DNA of 64,000 bases from positions 992,001 through 1,056,000 of the forward strand of contig NZ_CP038635.1 in assembly GCF_004768545.1 (NCBI RefSeq). The letters run 5' to 3'. The position numbers and the translations under genes were made by a program. Shown here one piece after another: positions 8,117-17,906 of the stretch (position 1 is its first letter; each line of letters opens with the position of its first letter). Source of the stretch: Cupriavidus oxalaticus. GTDB taxonomy: Bacteria; Pseudomonadota; Gammaproteobacteria; Burkholderiales; Burkholderiaceae. Below the pieces are notes generated by a model. It was not told where the DNA came from and searched no databases. It saw only the letters and a program-made list of their open reading frames with translations.

Positions 8117-10291
8117 ATGTCCATGTTCAACAAGGTCGTCAAGGAATTCCAGTGGGGCCAGCACAAGGTCCGCATGGAAACCGGCGAAATCGCCCGCCAG
8201 GCCGGCGGTGCCGTGCTGGTCGATGTGGAAGACACCGTGGTGCTGGCGACCGTGGTCGCCGCCAAGAACCCGAAGCCGGGCCAGGATTTCTTCCCGCTGA
8301 CCGTCGACTACATCGAGAAGACCTACGCGGCCGGCAAGATCCCCGGCGGCTTCTTCAAGCGTGAAGGCCGTCCGTCGGAAAACGAGACCCTGACCTCGCG
8401 CCTGATCGATCGTCCGCTGCGTCCGCTGTTCCCGGAAGGCTTCTACAACGAAGTGCAGGTGGTGGTGCACGTGGTGTCGCTGAACCCGGAAGTGCCGGCC
8501 GACATCCCCGCGCTGATCGGCGCGTCGGCCGCGCTGGCCGTGTCGGGCATCCCGTTCAGCGGCCCGGTGGGCGCCGCGCGCGTGGGCTACAAGGACGGCC
8601 AGTACCTGCTGAACCCGACCCGCTCGCAGATCGCCACCTCGGACCTGGACCTGGTGGTCGCCGGCACCGAGCGCGCCGTGCTGATGGTCGAATCGGAAGC
8701 CAACCAGCTTTCGGAAGACGTGATGCTGGGCGCCGTGGTCTATGGCCACGAGCAGATGCAGACCGCCATCAACGCCATCCATGAACTGGTGCGCGAAGGC
8801 GGCAAGCCCGAGTGGGACTGGACCGCGGCCGCCAAGAACGAGCCGCTGATCGCCAAGGTCACCGAAGTCGCGCTGCCGCTGCTGCAGGAGGCCTACCAGC
8901 TGCGCCAGAAGTCGGCCCGCAGCCAGAAGCTGAAGGAAGTGACGGCCAACGTGGCCGCCGCACTGGCCGAAGCCGGCGTGGAAGCCGACAAGGTGGAAGT
9001 CGGCAACATCATGTTCGACCTGGAAGCCAAGATCGTCCGCGGCCAGATCCTGAACGGCGAGCCGCGCATCGACGGCCGCGACACCCGCACCGTGCGCCCG
9101 ATCGAGATCCGTTCGTCGGTGCTGCCGCGCGCGCACGGCTCGGCGCTGTTTACCCGCGGCGAGACGCAGGCGCTGGTGGTGGCCACGCTGGGCACCAAGA
9201 GCGACGAGCAGATCATCGACGCGCTGGCCGGCGAATACCGCGACCGCTTCATGCTCCACTACAACATGCCCCCGTTCGCCACCGGTGAAACCGGCCGCGT
9301 GGGCAGCCCGAAGCGCCGCGAAATCGGCCATGGCCGCCTGGCCAAGCGCGCACTGATCCCGGTGCTGCCGAAGGACGATGAGTTCGCGTACACCATCCGC
9401 CTGGTTTCGGAAATCACCGAATCCAACGGTTCGTCGTCGATGGCTTCGGTCTGCGGCGGCTGCCTGGCGCTGATGGATGCCGGCGTTCCGGTCAAGGCGC
9501 ACGTGGCCGGCGTGGCCATGGGCCTGATCCTGGAAGGCAACAAGTTCGCCGTGCTGACCGATATCCTGGGCGATGAAGATCACCTGGGCGACATGGACTT
9601 CAAGGTGGCGGGTACCGACAACGGCATCACCGCGCTGCAGATGGACATCAAGGTCCAGGGCATCACCAAGGAGATCATGCAGGTCGCGCTGGCGCAGGCC
9701 AAGGAAGGCCGCCTGCACATCCTGTCGAACATGCAGCAAGCCATGGGCCACGCCCGCACCGAGCTGTCGGAGCACGCACCGCGCATGATCACCATGAAGA
9801 TCCATCCGGACAAGATCCGCGAAGTGATCGGCAAGGGCGGCTCGACCATCCAGGCGCTGACCAAGGAAACCGGCACCACCATCGACATCCAGGAAGACGG
9901 CACCATCACCATCGCCTCGACCTCGACCGAAGGCATGGCCGAAGCCAAGCGCCGCATCGAGGGCATCACCGCGGAAGCCGAAGTGGGCAAGATCTACAAC
10001 GGCACCGTGCTGAAGCTGCTGGACTTCGGCGCCATCGTCAACATCCTGCCGGGCAAGGATGGCCTGCTGCACATCTCGGAAATCGTCAACGAGCGTGTGA
10101 AGGACATCAAGGACTGGCTGAAGGAAGGCCAGCAGGTCCGCGTCAAGCTGATCCAGGCCGACGAGAAGGGCCGCCTGCGCCTGTCGCTGAAGGCCGCGCT
10201 GGCCGAAGAGGGCGGCAGCATCAGCCCGATCAACGCTGGCGAAGGCGCTGCCCCGGCAGCACCGGCCGGCGGCTCGGAGCAGCAGCAGTAA
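8117..10291 (+). CDS. pnp: Polyribonucleotide nucleotidyltransferase (PNPase)
   Basis: The 724-residue phosphorolytic 3'-5' exoribonuclease of the RNA degradosome. Two RNase PH-like domains (about 1-220 and 310-545) flank an alpha-helical linker. The second carries the active-site region [15 protein letters not shown] and the [16 protein letters not shown] segment. A KH domain with GKGGSTIQ (about 575-590) and an S1 domain (about 620-690, [29 protein letters not shown]) follow, then an Ala/Gly tail. ATG 8117 has AAGGA (8105-8109) at 7-base spacing; an in-frame ATG at 8111 is possible but would be less well spaced. It may be autoregulated through the hairpin at 7945-7996. Confidence 0.97.
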   Translation: MSMFNKVVKEFQWGQHKVRMETGEIARQAGGAVLVDVEDTVVLATVVAAKNPKPGQDFFPLTVDYIEKTYAAGKIPGGFFKREGRPSENETLTSRLIDRPLRPLFPEGFYNEVQVVVHVVSLNPEVPADIPALIGASAALAVSGIPFSGPVGAARVGYKDGQYLLNPTRSQIATSDLDLVVAGTERAVLMVESEANQLSEDVMLGAVVYGHEQMQTAINAIHELVREGGKPEWDWTAAAKNEPLIAKVTEVALPLLQEAYQLRQKSARSQKLKEVTANVAAALAEAGVEADKVEVGNIMFDLEAKIVRGQILNGEPRIDGRDTRTVRPIEIRSSVLPRAHGSALFTRGETQALVVATLGTKSDEQIIDALAGEYRDRFMLHYNMPPFATGETGRVGSPKRREIGHGRLAKRALIPVLPKDDEFAYTIRLVSEITESNGSSSMASVCGGCLALMDAGVPVKAHVAGVAMGLILEGNKFAVLTDILGDEDHLGDMDFKVAGTDNGITALQMDIKVQGITKEIMQVALAQAKEGRLHILSNMQQAMGHARTELSEHAPRMITMKIHPDKIREVIGKGGSTIQALTKETGTTIDIQEDGTITIASTSTEGMAEAKRRIEGITAEAEVGKIYNGTVLKLLDFGAIVNILPGKDGLLHISEIVNERVKDIKDWLKEGQQVRVKLIQADEKGRLRLSLKAALAEEGGSISPINAGEGAAPAAPAGGSEQQQ

Positions 10292-10338
10292 GCGGGGCAG
10301 TAATGTCCCACAGGTGCCGCCGCAAGGCGGTGCCGCGG

Positions 10339-10371
10339 AAAAACGGCCGGGCGATGCCCGGCCGTTTTTTT
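10339..10371 (+). terminator. Intrinsic terminator of pnp
   Basis: A stem of ACGGCCGGGC (10343-10352) with GCCCGGCCGT (10356-10365), extended by A/T pairs on both sides, has a GAT loop and is followed by a run of T. It lies about 50 bases after the pnp stop. Confidence 0.9.
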
Positions 10372-10446
10372 GTTTACACTGCGGCAACCCATCGAGCCCC
10401 CATCGAGCCAACGCTCACACCGAGCAAAGACAAGGAGCAAAGAAGC

Positions 10447-11451
10447 ATGCAAGCCATCGAGATCCGCGAATACGGCGCCCCCGAAGTCCTCCAGCTGACC
10501 GAGCGGCCCGATCCGGTGCCCGCCCCGGGCGAGGTGCTGATCCGCGTGGCCGCCGCCGGCGTGAACCGCCCGGACGTATTCCAGCGCACCGGCAACTATC
10601 CGGTGCCGCCGGGCGCGTCGGACCTGCCTGGCCTGGAAGTGGCGGGCGTGGTGGTCGGTGGCGACCTGTCGCATGCCGACAACCGCTTCGGCCTCAAGGT
10701 GGGTGACCGCGTCTGCGCGCTGGTGCAGGGCGGCGGCTACGCGCAGTTGTGCACCGCGCCGCTGGCGCAGGTATTGCCGGCGCCCGATGGCCTGAGCGAT
10801 ATCGAAGCCGCCGCGCTGCCGGAGACCTTCTTTACGGTGTGGAGCAATGTGTTCGACCGCGGTTACCTGGGCCACGGCCCGCGTGGCAAGGATGAAACGC
10901 TGCTGATCCAGGGCGGCTCCAGCGGCATCGGCACCACCGCGATCCAGATCGCCAAGGCGCTGGGCTTCAAGGTATTCGTCACCGCCGGCACCGATGAAAA
11001 ATGCAAGGCCTGCGAGGACCTGGGCGCCGATCGCGCGATCAACTACAAGACCCAGGATTTCGTTGCCGAGGTGGCCGCGCTGACCGGCGGCAAGGGCGTC
11101 GACGTGATCCTCGACATGGTCGCCGGCCCGTACCTGGCGCGCGAGCTCAAGTGCATCGCCGACGATGGCCGCATCGTCATCATTGCGCTGCTGGGCGGCG
11201 CCAAGGCCGAGATCCCGCTCGGCGATATCCTGCGCCGCCGCATCACCGTGACCGGCTCGACGCTGCGTCCGCGGCCGGCCTCGTTCAAGGGCAAGATCGC
11301 CGCGGCGCTGCACGAGCAGGTGTGGCCGCTGCTGGCCGGCGGCAAGATCAAGCCGGTGATCCACCAGGTCTTTCCGGCCGCGCAGGCCGCCGACGCGCAC
11401 CGCCTGATGGAGTCGAGCGAGCATATCGGCAAGATCGTGCTGACCTGGTGA
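10447..11451 (+). CDS. NAD(P)H:quinone oxidoreductase, zinc-free MDR family (PIG3-like)
   Basis: A 334-residue medium-chain dehydrogenase/reductase. The GroES-like N-terminal domain shows PDPVPAPGEVLIRVAAAGVNRPDVFQR and lacks the zinc-ligand Cys/His set of alcohol dehydrogenases. The nucleotide fold carries GGSSGIGTTAIQIAKALG, typical of NADPH-dependent quinone reductases (QOR/PIG3). The reaction would be reduction of quinones or alpha,beta-unsaturated carbonyls; the true substrate is not visible. AAGGAG (10432-10437) lies 9 bases before ATG 10447. It is monocistronic between the pnp terminator and tpiA. Confidence 0.88.
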   Translation: MQAIEIREYGAPEVLQLTERPDPVPAPGEVLIRVAAAGVNRPDVFQRTGNYPVPPGASDLPGLEVAGVVVGGDLSHADNRFGLKVGDRVCALVQGGGYAQLCTAPLAQVLPAPDGLSDIEAAALPETFFTVWSNVFDRGYLGHGPRGKDETLLIQGGSSGIGTTAIQIAKALGFKVFVTAGTDEKCKACEDLGADRAINYKTQDFVAEVAALTGGKGVDVILDMVAGPYLARELKCIADDGRIVIIALLGGAKAEIPLGDILRRRITVTGSTLRPRPASFKGKIAAALHEQVWPLLAGGKIKPVIHQVFPAAQAADAHRLMESSEHIGKIVLTW

Positions 11452-11578
11452 TGCCGTGCGCCGCCTGACGGCGCCGAAGTCACGCAACAAAATGCCGCCG
11501 CCCGCCGTTGTCGGGCGGCGGTAGCCCCCGCCCCTGCCACACGCTACAATAGCGGGTTTGATTTTGGAGGGGCACCTC

Positions 11579-12316
11579 GTGAGACAAAAGCTCGTCATCG
11601 GCAATTGGAAGATGCATGGCAGCCTGGCTGCGAACGCGGCGCTGCTGGAGGGGATCAAGGGCGGCGTGGCGCGTGCGTCGCTGGCGGTGTGCGCACCGTT
11701 CCCCTATCTTGCACAATGCCAGGCGCTGCTGAACGGCTCGCAAGTGTCCTGGGGTGCACAGGATGTCTCGGCCGAAGCGCGTGGCGCTTTCACCGGTGAG
11801 GTTGCTGCCTCGATGTTGGGTGAGTTCGGCTGCACTTATGCCCTGGTCGGCCACTCGGAGCGCCGCACCTACCATGGCGAAACCGACCAGGTTGTGGCTG
11901 CCAAGGCGCTGCGCGCGCTGGAATTCGGTATCGTCCCCGTGGTCTGTGTCGGCGAAACGCTGGCCGAGCGCGAGGCCGATCAGACCGAGGCCGTCGTCGG
12001 CCGCCAGCTGCAGGCAGTGCTGGACGCGCTGTCGGCGGAGCAGCTGAGCCGCGTGGTGCTGGCCTACGAGCCGGTCTGGGCGATCGGTACCGGCAAGACC
12101 GCGACCAGCGCGCAGGCGCAGGCCGTGCACGCTTTCCTGCGCGCCAAGGTTGCGGCGCGCGACGCCGGCGTGGCGCAGCGCATGGCCATCCTGTACGGCG
12201 GCAGCGTCAAGCCCGACAATGCGGCCGAACTGTTTTCCATGGCCGATATCGACGGGGGGCTGATTGGCGGCGCCTCGCTGAAGTCGGAAGATTTTCTCGC
12301 GATCGGCAACGCCTGA
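11579..12316 (+). CDS. tpiA: Triosephosphate isomerase, GTG start
   Basis: A 245-residue glycolytic TIM-barrel enzyme that interconverts dihydroxyacetone phosphate and glyceraldehyde 3-phosphate. The substrate-binding NWKMHG is at residues 10-15. The electrophilic His is in [12 protein letters not shown], the catalytic Glu is in [15 protein letters not shown], and the phosphate loops are YGGSVKPDN and GGLIGGASL. The start is GTG 11579, preceded by GGAGGGG (11566-11572); an upstream TTG at 11558 would overlap that site. A -10-like TACAAT lies at 11545-11550 without a clear -35. A GC-rich hairpin precedes it (around 11495-11521) but has no T tract. Confidence 0.97.
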   Translation: MRQKLVIGNWKMHGSLAANAALLEGIKGGVARASLAVCAPFPYLAQCQALLNGSQVSWGAQDVSAEARGAFTGEVAASMLGEFGCTYALVGHSERRTYHGETDQVVAAKALRALEFGIVPVVCVGETLAEREADQTEAVVGRQLQAVLDALSAEQLSRVVLAYEPVWAIGTGKTATSAQAQAVHAFLRAKVAARDAGVAQRMAILYGGSVKPDNAAELFSMADIDGGLIGGASLKSEDFLAIGNA

Positions 12317-12389
12317 ATGCCGGCCGTTCCGATCGTTCGGTTCGTTTCGATCAGGAAGTAACCAGGCAAGTAACGCTTATTTAAATCAA

Positions 12390-12764
12390 ATGGCAATCTT
12401 CAAGACTTTGTTGGTGGTGTTGCAGGTGCTGTCGGCCCTGGGCGTGATTGGCCTGGTGCTGATCCAGCATGGCAAGGGCGCCGATGTGGGCGCGGCATTC
12501 GGCTCGGGCGCCTCGGGCAGCCTGTTCGGTGCCACCGGCTCGGCAAACTTCCTGTCGCGCACCACCGCCGTGCTGGCCACGCTGTTCTTCGTGTGCACGC
12601 TGGCGCTGACGCTGCTGGGCAACTACAAGCCCGCTGCGTCGCTGGGCGTGATGGGTGCCGCCCCGGCCTCGGCACCGGCCACGGCAGGCGCATCGGCCCC
12701 GGCCGCTGCCCCGGCCGCCGCTGCTGACGCTTCGGCGCCCGCAGGTCCCGCTGTACCGAAATAA
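12390..12764 (+). CDS. secG: Preprotein translocase subunit SecG
   Basis: A 124-residue accessory subunit of the SecYEG protein-export channel in the inner membrane. The two transmembrane helices are about residues 2-22 (LLVVLQVLSALGVIGLVLIQ) and 52-74. They flank the conserved cytoplasmic loop HGKGADVGAAFGSGASGSLFGATGSANFLSR. The C-terminal tail is Ala/Pro-rich and variable. tpiA-secG-tRNA-Leu order is common in proteobacteria, E. coli secG-leuU being one case. A T run at 12793-12799 follows an AATCCG/CGGATT hairpin (12763-12786) and may terminate the transcript. Confidence 0.96.
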   Translation: MAIFKTLLVVLQVLSALGVIGLVLIQHGKGADVGAAFGSGASGSLFGATGSANFLSRTTAVLATLFFVCTLALTLLGNYKPAASLGVMGAAPASAPATAGASAPAAAPAAAADASAPAGPAVPK

Positions 12765-12810
12765 TCCGATTGCCTTGCGGCGGATTCCTGAGTTTTTTTG
12801 CAGTTGTGCG

Positions 12811-12840
12811 TTGAACAAAGCAAGAAATTTAGGTTAGAAT
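12811..12840 (+). promoter_or_regulatory. Sigma-70 promoter for tRNA-Leu
   Basis: TTGAAC (12811-12816), an 18-base spacer and TAGAAT (12835-12840) predict transcription from about 12847, roughly 105 bases before the mature tRNA. With no strong terminator visible between the tRNA and nuoA, it may also contribute to nuo transcription. Confidence 0.6.
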
Positions 12841-12951
12841 GCAAGGCTTGAAACGATTCCCCAGCGATGGGGCTTAAGCGAAGGCAAACGCCCCAGCGAG
12901 AGTCCTGAAGGGCCTGAAAACCCGGCGCCAGGCAATATTGTTTCTCCCCCA

Positions 12952-13036
12952 GCCGACGTGGTGAAATTGGTAGACACGCTATCTTGAGGGGGTAGTGGCG
13001 AAAGCTGTGCGAGTTCGAGTCTCGCCGTCGGCACCA
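12952..13036 (+). tRNA. tRNA-Leu (anticodon GAG)
   Basis: The acceptor arm GCCGACG (12952-12958) pairs with CGTCGGC (13026-13032), followed by A and an encoded CCA (13034-13036). The D arm is GGTGAAATTGGTAGACAC. The anticodon stem CTATC/GGTAG holds the loop TTGAGGG with anticodon GAG, there is a long class II variable arm, and the T arm contains GTTCGAGTC. The 85-base length suits a leucine tRNA. It decodes CUC/CUU codons. Its place after secG matches E. coli leuU. Confidence 0.97.
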
Positions 13037-13047
13037 AACAACTTGAT

Positions 13048-13089
13048 CGGAGTCCCTGGCCGGGCAATGCACCCGAGCGTGGGACTCCG
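13048..13089 (+). other. Hairpin between tRNA-Leu and nuoA
   Basis: CGGAGTCCC (13048-13056) and GGGACTCCG (13081-13089) are perfectly complementary over 9 bp with a 24-base loop that is itself GC-rich. No T tract follows. It could mark the tRNA 3' processing or termination boundary, or be part of the nuo 5' UTR. Confidence 0.4.
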
Positions 13090-13202
13090 GCAGTCCGCAA
13101 GGCGGCGCGCCATGATTCTCGTGGCTTAGCGCCTGGGGTGGGCAACAGGACGCCGCTTCAGCTGGTGCTGTTGACAACATTCCAGATAAGGCTGGCCGTA
13201 CC

Positions 13203-13562
13203 TTGAATCTCGAAGCCTACTTCCCCGTTCTCATCTTCATCATCTTCGGTGTCGTGCTCGGCGTGGCACTGATGTCGATTGGTCGGATCCTCGGTCCGAA
13301 CAAGCCCGATCCCGCGAAGCTGTCGCCGTACGAGTGCGGCTTCGAAGCATTCGAGGATGCGCGCATGAAGTTCGACGTGCGCTACTACCTCATCGCCATC
13401 CTTTTTATCCTGTTCGATCTCGAAACCGCCTTCCTGTTTCCCTGGGGTGTTGCCCTGAGGGATATCGGCTGGCCGGGTTTCATCGCCATGGGCGTGTTTC
13501 TGCTGGAATTCATCGTGGGCTTCGTCTACATCTGGAAAAAGGGCGCGCTCGATTGGGAGTGA
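13203..13562 (+). CDS. nuoA: NADH-quinone oxidoreductase subunit A, TTG start
   Basis: A 119-residue membrane subunit of complex I with three transmembrane helices. The conserved loop [26 protein letters not shown] carries the Cys and acidic residues that line the quinone chamber. Translation appears to begin at TTG 13203 ([10 protein letters not shown]); no in-frame ATG occurs before the first helix. It is the first gene of the 14-gene nuo operon and ends 6 bases before nuoB. Confidence 0.95.
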   Translation: MNLEAYFPVLIFIIFGVVLGVALMSIGRILGPNKPDPAKLSPYECGFEAFEDARMKFDVRYYLIAILFILFDLETAFLFPWGVALRDIGWPGFIAMGVFLLEFIVGFVYIWKKGALDWE

Positions 13563-13568
13563 TGTGAA

Positions 13569-14051
13569 ATGGCAATCGAAGGCGTTCTCAACGAAGGCTT
13601 TGTCACGACTACCGCTGACAAGCTGATCAATTGGACCCGCACCGGGTCGCTGTGGCCGATGACCTTCGGTCTGGCCTGCTGTGCCGTGGAAATGATGCAT
13701 GCCGGCGCGGCGCGCTATGACCTGGACCGCTTCGGCGTGGTGTTCCGCCCGTCGCCGCGCCAGTCGGACGTGATGATCGTGGCCGGCACGCTGTGCAACA
13801 AGATGGCCCCCGCGCTGCGCAAGGTCTACGACCAGATGGCGGAACCGCGCTGGGTGATCTCGATGGGCTCGTGCGCCAACGGCGGCGGCTACTACCACTA
13901 TTCGTACTCGGTGGTGCGTGGCTGCGACCGGATCGTGCCGGTGGATATCTACGTGCCGGGCTGCCCGCCGACGGCCGAGGCGCTGATCTACGGCGTGATC
14001 CAGCTGCAGAACAAGATCAAGCGTACCAACACCATCGCGCGCAAGGGCTGA
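13569..14051 (+). CDS. nuoB: NADH-quinone oxidoreductase subunit B
   Basis: A 160-residue peripheral-arm subunit that binds the terminal 4Fe-4S cluster N2, the electron donor to quinone. The adjacent cysteines are in [11 protein letters not shown], with further ligands in GTLCNKM and [14 protein letters not shown] (13555-13559) overlaps the end of nuoA and provides the ribosome binding site. It is separated by a single base from nuoC, so translation is probably coupled. Confidence 0.98.
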   Translation: MAIEGVLNEGFVTTTADKLINWTRTGSLWPMTFGLACCAVEMMHAGAARYDLDRFGVVFRPSPRQSDVMIVAGTLCNKMAPALRKVYDQMAEPRWVISMGSCANGGGYYHYSYSVVRGCDRIVPVDIYVPGCPPTAEALIYGVIQLQNKIKRTNTIARKG

Positions 14052-14052
14052 A

Positions 14053-14652
14053 ATGGCGAAGCTCGACATCCTGAAGGCCGCGCTCGAGAAGGCTCTCGGC
14101 AAGCGCGTGCAGAAACTGATCGAGGCGACCGGCGAACTGACGCTGATCGTCAAGGCCGACGACTACCTGGAAGCCGCCCGCATCCTGCGCGACGATCCCT
14201 CGCTGCGCTTCGAGCAGCTGATCGACCTGTGCGGCGTGGATTATTCCGACTTCGGCGACGGCGCCTGGGACGGCCCGCGCTTTGCCGCCGTCTCGCACCT
14301 GCTGTCGATTACCCACAACTGGCGCCTGCGCCTGCGCGTGTTCGCCCCGGATGACGATTTCCCGGTGGTGGCCAGCCTGATCGACGTGTGGAACTCGGTG
14401 AACTGGTTCGAGCGCGAAGCCTTCGATTTCTACGGCATCGTGTTCGACGGCCACCCGGACCTGCGCCGCATCCTGACCGACTACGGTTTCGTCGGCCACC
14501 CGTTCCGCAAGGATTTCCCGGTCTCCGGCTTTGTCGAAATGCGCTACGACCCCGAACAGAAGCGGGTCATCTACCAGCCGGTCACGATCGAGCCGCGCGA
14601 AATCACGCCGCGCGTGATCCGCGAGGACAAGTACGGCGGTTTGGAGCACTGA
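14053..14652 (+). CDS. nuoC: NADH-quinone oxidoreductase subunit C
   Basis: A 199-residue 30-kDa-type subunit of the peripheral arm. The family signature is in [34 protein letters not shown]. The C-terminus is short ([17 protein letters not shown]), and NuoC is separate from NuoD, unlike the NuoCD fusion of E. coli. It has no cofactor of its own and packs against NuoD and NuoB near the quinone site. Confidence 0.97.
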   Translation: MAKLDILKAALEKALGKRVQKLIEATGELTLIVKADDYLEAARILRDDPSLRFEQLIDLCGVDYSDFGDGAWDGPRFAAVSHLLSITHNWRLRLRVFAPDDDFPVVASLIDVWNSVNWFEREAFDFYGIVFDGHPDLRRILTDYGFVGHPFRKDFPVSGFVEMRYDPEQKRVIYQPVTIEPREITPRVIREDKYGGLEH

Positions 14653-14661
14653 GAACGCGCC

Positions 14662-15915
14662 ATGGCAGACATCAAGAATTACACCCTGAACTTCGGCCCG
14701 CAGCACCCGGCCGCACACGGCGTGCTGCGCCTGGTGCTGGAGCTGGACGGCGAAGTCATCCAGCGCGCCGACCCGCACATCGGCCTGCTGCACCGTGCCA
14801 CCGAGAAGCTGGCCGAACAGAAGTCCTGGATCCAGAGCGTGCCCTACATGGACCGTCTCGACTACGTGTCGATGATGTCCAACGAGCATGCCTACGTGAT
14901 GGCGATCGAGCGCCTGCTGGGCCTGGAAGTACCGGTCCGCGCGCAGTACATCCGCGTGATGTTCGACGAGATCACCCGCATCATGAACCACCTGATGTGG
15001 ATCGGTGCGCACGCTCTCGACGTTGGCGCGATGGCGGTGTTCCTGTACGCCTTCCGCGAGCGCGAAGACCTGTTCGACATGTACGAGGCGGTGTCGGGCG
15101 CGCGCATGCACGCGGCCTACTATCGTCCGGGCGGCGTCTACCGCGACCTGCCTGACACGATGCCGCAATATCGTGCCTCGAAGATCCACAATGAGCGCGC
15201 CATCAAGGCGATGAACGAAGCGCGTTCGGGCTCGCTGCTGGACTTCATCGAGGACTTCACCAACCGCTTCCCGAAGTACGTCGACGAGTACGAGACGCTG
15301 CTGACCGACAACCGGATCTGGAAGCAGCGCCTGGTCAACATCGGCGTGGTCAGCCCGGAACGTGCGATGCAGATGGGCTTTACCGGCCCGATGCTGCGCG
15401 GCTCGGGCATCGAGTGGGACCTGCGCAAGAAGCAGCCGTACGAGGTCTACGACAAGATGGACTTCGACGTGCCGGTGGGCGTGGGCGGCGACTGCTACGC
15501 GCGCTACCTGGTGCGCGTGGAAGAGATGCGCCAGTCCAACCGCATCATCAGGCAGTGCATCGAATGGCTGCGCCGCAACCCGGGCCCGGTGATCACCGAT
15601 AACCACAAGGTGGCGCCGCCCTCGCGCGTGGACATGAAGTCCAACATGGAAGAACTGATCCACCACTTCAAGCTGTTCACTGAAGGCATCCACGTGCCCG
15701 AAGGCGAAGCGTATGCAGCGGTGGAGCACCCGAAGGGCGAGTTCGGCATCTACGCGATCTCGGACGGCGCGAACAAGCCGTACCGCCTGAAGATCCGTGC
15801 GCCTGGCTTCCCGCACCTGGCCGCGCTGGACGAAATGGCCAAGGGACACATGATTGCTGACGCGGTAACGATCATCGGCACGCAAGACATCGTCTTCGGC
15901 GAGATCGACCGCTAA
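14662..15915 (+). CDS. nuoD: NADH-quinone oxidoreductase subunit D
   Basis: A 417-residue 49-kDa-type subunit related to the large subunit of NiFe hydrogenases but without nickel ligands. The N-terminal loop [13 protein letters not shown] contributes the quinone-contacting His. [13 protein letters not shown] and SYVSMM-type segments follow (here [13 protein letters not shown]), and the C-terminus is DIVFGEIDR. It ends with TAA at 15915, followed by an unusually long spacer before nuoE. Confidence 0.98.
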   Translation: MADIKNYTLNFGPQHPAAHGVLRLVLELDGEVIQRADPHIGLLHRATEKLAEQKSWIQSVPYMDRLDYVSMMSNEHAYVMAIERLLGLEVPVRAQYIRVMFDEITRIMNHLMWIGAHALDVGAMAVFLYAFREREDLFDMYEAVSGARMHAAYYRPGGVYRDLPDTMPQYRASKIHNERAIKAMNEARSGSLLDFIEDFTNRFPKYVDEYETLLTDNRIWKQRLVNIGVVSPERAMQMGFTGPMLRGSGIEWDLRKKQPYEVYDKMDFDVPVGVGGDCYARYLVRVEEMRQSNRIIRQCIEWLRRNPGPVITDNHKVAPPSRVDMKSNMEELIHHFKLFTEGIHVPEGEAYAAVEHPKGEFGIYAISDGANKPYRLKIRAPGFPHLAALDEMAKGHMIADAVTIIGTQDIVFGEIDR

Positions 15916-16093
15916 TCACGGACCGCCGGCCCGGACGACGATCCGGGCGCTTTCCGAGGTGCTCCGCCGAGCGGAGCGGCCCGGAAGACCCGCGGCGGAC
16001 CGGCAAGGCCTAAGGCCCGCCGGCGGAACGGCAGCGACGGCTGCAAACCTGCGGATGGACGCCCAGTGGCGCTGCCTCCGCCGTTTTACTGCA
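15916..16093 (+). other. Structured spacer between nuoD and nuoE
   Basis: 178 non-coding bases inside an otherwise tight operon, with at least two clean hairpins: CCCGGA/TCCGGG (15930-15947) and GCTCCGC-CGA-GCGGAGC (15961-15977). The latter is a perfect 7-bp stem with a 3-base loop. No T tract follows, so they are more likely mRNA processing or stability elements than terminators. Confidence 0.5.
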
Positions 16094-16597
16094 ATGACCA
16101 TGCTATCAGCAGAAGCTCTCAAGGAAATCGATCGCGCGATCGCGAAGTATCCGGCCGACCAGAAGCAGTCGGCCGTGATGGCGGCGCTTGCCGTGGCACA
16201 GGGCGAGGTGGGCTGGGTTTCCCCCGAAGTCATGCAGTTCGTCGCCAACTACCTCGAGATGCCGCCCGTGTGGGTGGAAGAGGTGGCGACCTTCTACAAC
16301 ATGTACGACACCAAGCCGGTGGGCAAATTCAAGCTCGCCGTCTGCACCAACCTGCCGTGCGCCCTGTCGGGTGGCGAGCGCGCTGGCGAGTACCTGAAGC
16401 GCAAGCTCGGGATCGACTACAACGAGACCACCGCTGACGGCTGCTTCACCCTGAAAGAGGGCGAGTGCATGGGCGCTTGCGGCGACGCGCCGGTGATGAT
16501 CGTCAACAACACCCGCATGTGCAGCTTCATGAGCGACAACAAGCTCGACGCGCTTGTCGACGAGCTGAAGGCTGAAGCCGCCAAGGGGGGCAAGTAA
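16094..16597 (+). CDS. nuoE: NADH-quinone oxidoreductase subunit E
   Basis: A 167-residue 24-kDa-type subunit with a thioredoxin-like 2Fe-2S domain (cluster N1a). The ligands are in CTNLPC and [11 protein letters not shown]. The helical N-terminal part ([22 protein letters not shown]...) and [16 protein letters not shown] are typical. Start ATG 16094 (MTMLSAEA) is preferred; the open frame extends 45 codons upstream through the hairpin-rich spacer with no family similarity. Confidence 0.96.
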   Translation: MTMLSAEALKEIDRAIAKYPADQKQSAVMAALAVAQGEVGWVSPEVMQFVANYLEMPPVWVEEVATFYNMYDTKPVGKFKLAVCTNLPCALSGGERAGEYLKRKLGIDYNETTADGCFTLKEGECMGACGDAPVMIVNNTRMCSFMSDNKLDALVDELKAEAAKGGK

Positions 16598-16598
16598 C

Positions 16599-17894
16599 AT
16601 GACCAGTCTGCACGACCGCCATATCCAGCCGCTGATCCTGGCCGGCCTGGACGGCAAGAATTGGCACCTGGAAGACTACGTCAAGCGTGGCGGCTACCAG
16701 CAACTGAAGCGCATCCTGACCGAAAAGATCCCGCCCGAGCAGGTGATCGCCGACGTCAAGGTCTCGGGCCTGCGTGGCCGCGGCGGCGCGGGCTTCCCGA
16801 CCGGCCTGAAGTGGAGCTTCATGCCGCGCACGTTCCCGGGCCAGAAGTACCTGGTCTGCAACACCGATGAAGGCGAGCCTGGCACGTTCAAGGATCGCGA
16901 CATCATCCGCTACAACCCGCATTCGCTGATCGAGGGCATGGCCATCGGCGCGTACGCGATGGGCATCACCGTGGGCTACAACTACATCCACGGCGAGATC
17001 TGGAACGAGTACAAGATCTTCGAGGAAGCCCTCGAAGAGGCGCGTGCTGCCGGCTTCCTGGGCGACAACATCCTGGGCTCGGGCTTCAGCTTCCAGCTGC
17101 ACGCCCACCACGGCTATGGCGCCTACATCTGCGGCGAGGAAACCGCGCTGCTGGAATCGCTGGAAGGCAAGAAGGGCCAGCCGCGCTTCAAGCCGCCGTT
17201 CCCGGCCAGCTTCGGCCTGTATGGCAAGCCGACCACCATCAACAACACTGAGACCTTCGCCGCGGTGCCGTTCCTGCTGGCCGTCGGTCCCGAGAACTAC
17301 CTGAAGCTGGGCAAGCCGAACAACGGCGGCACCAAGATCTTCTCGGTCTCCGGCGATGTCGAGCGTCCCGGCAACTACGAGATCCCGCTGGGCACGCCGT
17401 TCGCCAAGCTGCTGGAACTGGCCGGCGGCATGCGCGGCGGCAAGCGCATCAAGGCGGTGATCCCGGGCGGTTCGTCCGCGCCGGTGGTGCCGGGCGACCT
17501 GATGATGGCGTCCGACATGGACTACGACTCGATCGCCAAGGCCGGCTCGATGCTGGGCTCGGGCGCGGTGATCGTGATGGACGAGACGCGCTGCATGGTC
17601 CGCTCGCTGCTGCGCCTGTCGTACTTCTATTTTGAGGAATCGTGCGGGCAGTGCACGCCGTGCCGCGAAGGCACCGGCTGGCTGTATCGCATGGTCAATC
17701 GCATCGAACACGGAGAAGGGCGCCAGGAAGACCTGGACCTGCTCAACAACGTCGCGGAAAACATCATGGGCCGCACCATCTGCGCGCTCGGCGATGCCGC
17801 GGCGATGCCGGTCCGCGGCATGCTCAAGCACTACTGGAAAGAGTTCGAATATCACGTCGAACACAAGCAGTGCATGGTTCCGGCCTACATCTAA
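16599..17894 (+). CDS. nuoF: NADH-quinone oxidoreductase subunit F
   Basis: A 431-residue flavoprotein that oxidises NADH. The glycine-rich [13 protein letters not shown] binds NADH and GEEPG-type residues ([11 protein letters not shown]) bind FMN. The C-terminal [10 protein letters not shown] plus a later Cys (TICALGDAA) ligate the 4Fe-4S cluster N3. It starts two bases after nuoE. Full length for the 51-kDa family. Confidence 0.98.
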   Translation: MTSLHDRHIQPLILAGLDGKNWHLEDYVKRGGYQQLKRILTEKIPPEQVIADVKVSGLRGRGGAGFPTGLKWSFMPRTFPGQKYLVCNTDEGEPGTFKDRDIIRYNPHSLIEGMAIGAYAMGITVGYNYIHGEIWNEYKIFEEALEEARAAGFLGDNILGSGFSFQLHAHHGYGAYICGEETALLESLEGKKGQPRFKPPFPASFGLYGKPTTINNTETFAAVPFLLAVGPENYLKLGKPNNGGTKIFSVSGDVERPGNYEIPLGTPFAKLLELAGGMRGGKRIKAVIPGGSSAPVVPGDLMMASDMDYDSIAKAGSMLGSGAVIVMDETRCMVRSLLRLSYFYFEESCGQCTPCREGTGWLYRMVNRIEHGEGRQEDLDLLNNVAENIMGRTICALGDAAAMPVRGMLKHYWKEFEYHVEHKQCMVPAYI

Positions 17895-17906
17895 GCGTGG
17901 CAGAAC

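Noticed and set aside
11490..11521. GC-rich hairpin before tpiA as an intrinsic terminator of the oxidoreductase gene
   Set aside because: The stem is good, but no T tract follows on the plus strand; an A run on its 5' side would suit only a minus-strand terminator, and no minus-strand gene is present there.
13171..13199. TTGACA at 13171-13176 as a nuo promoter
   Set aside because: A perfect -35 hexamer, but no acceptable -10 occurs at 15-19 bases; the sequence there is GC-rich and runs straight into the nuoA start.
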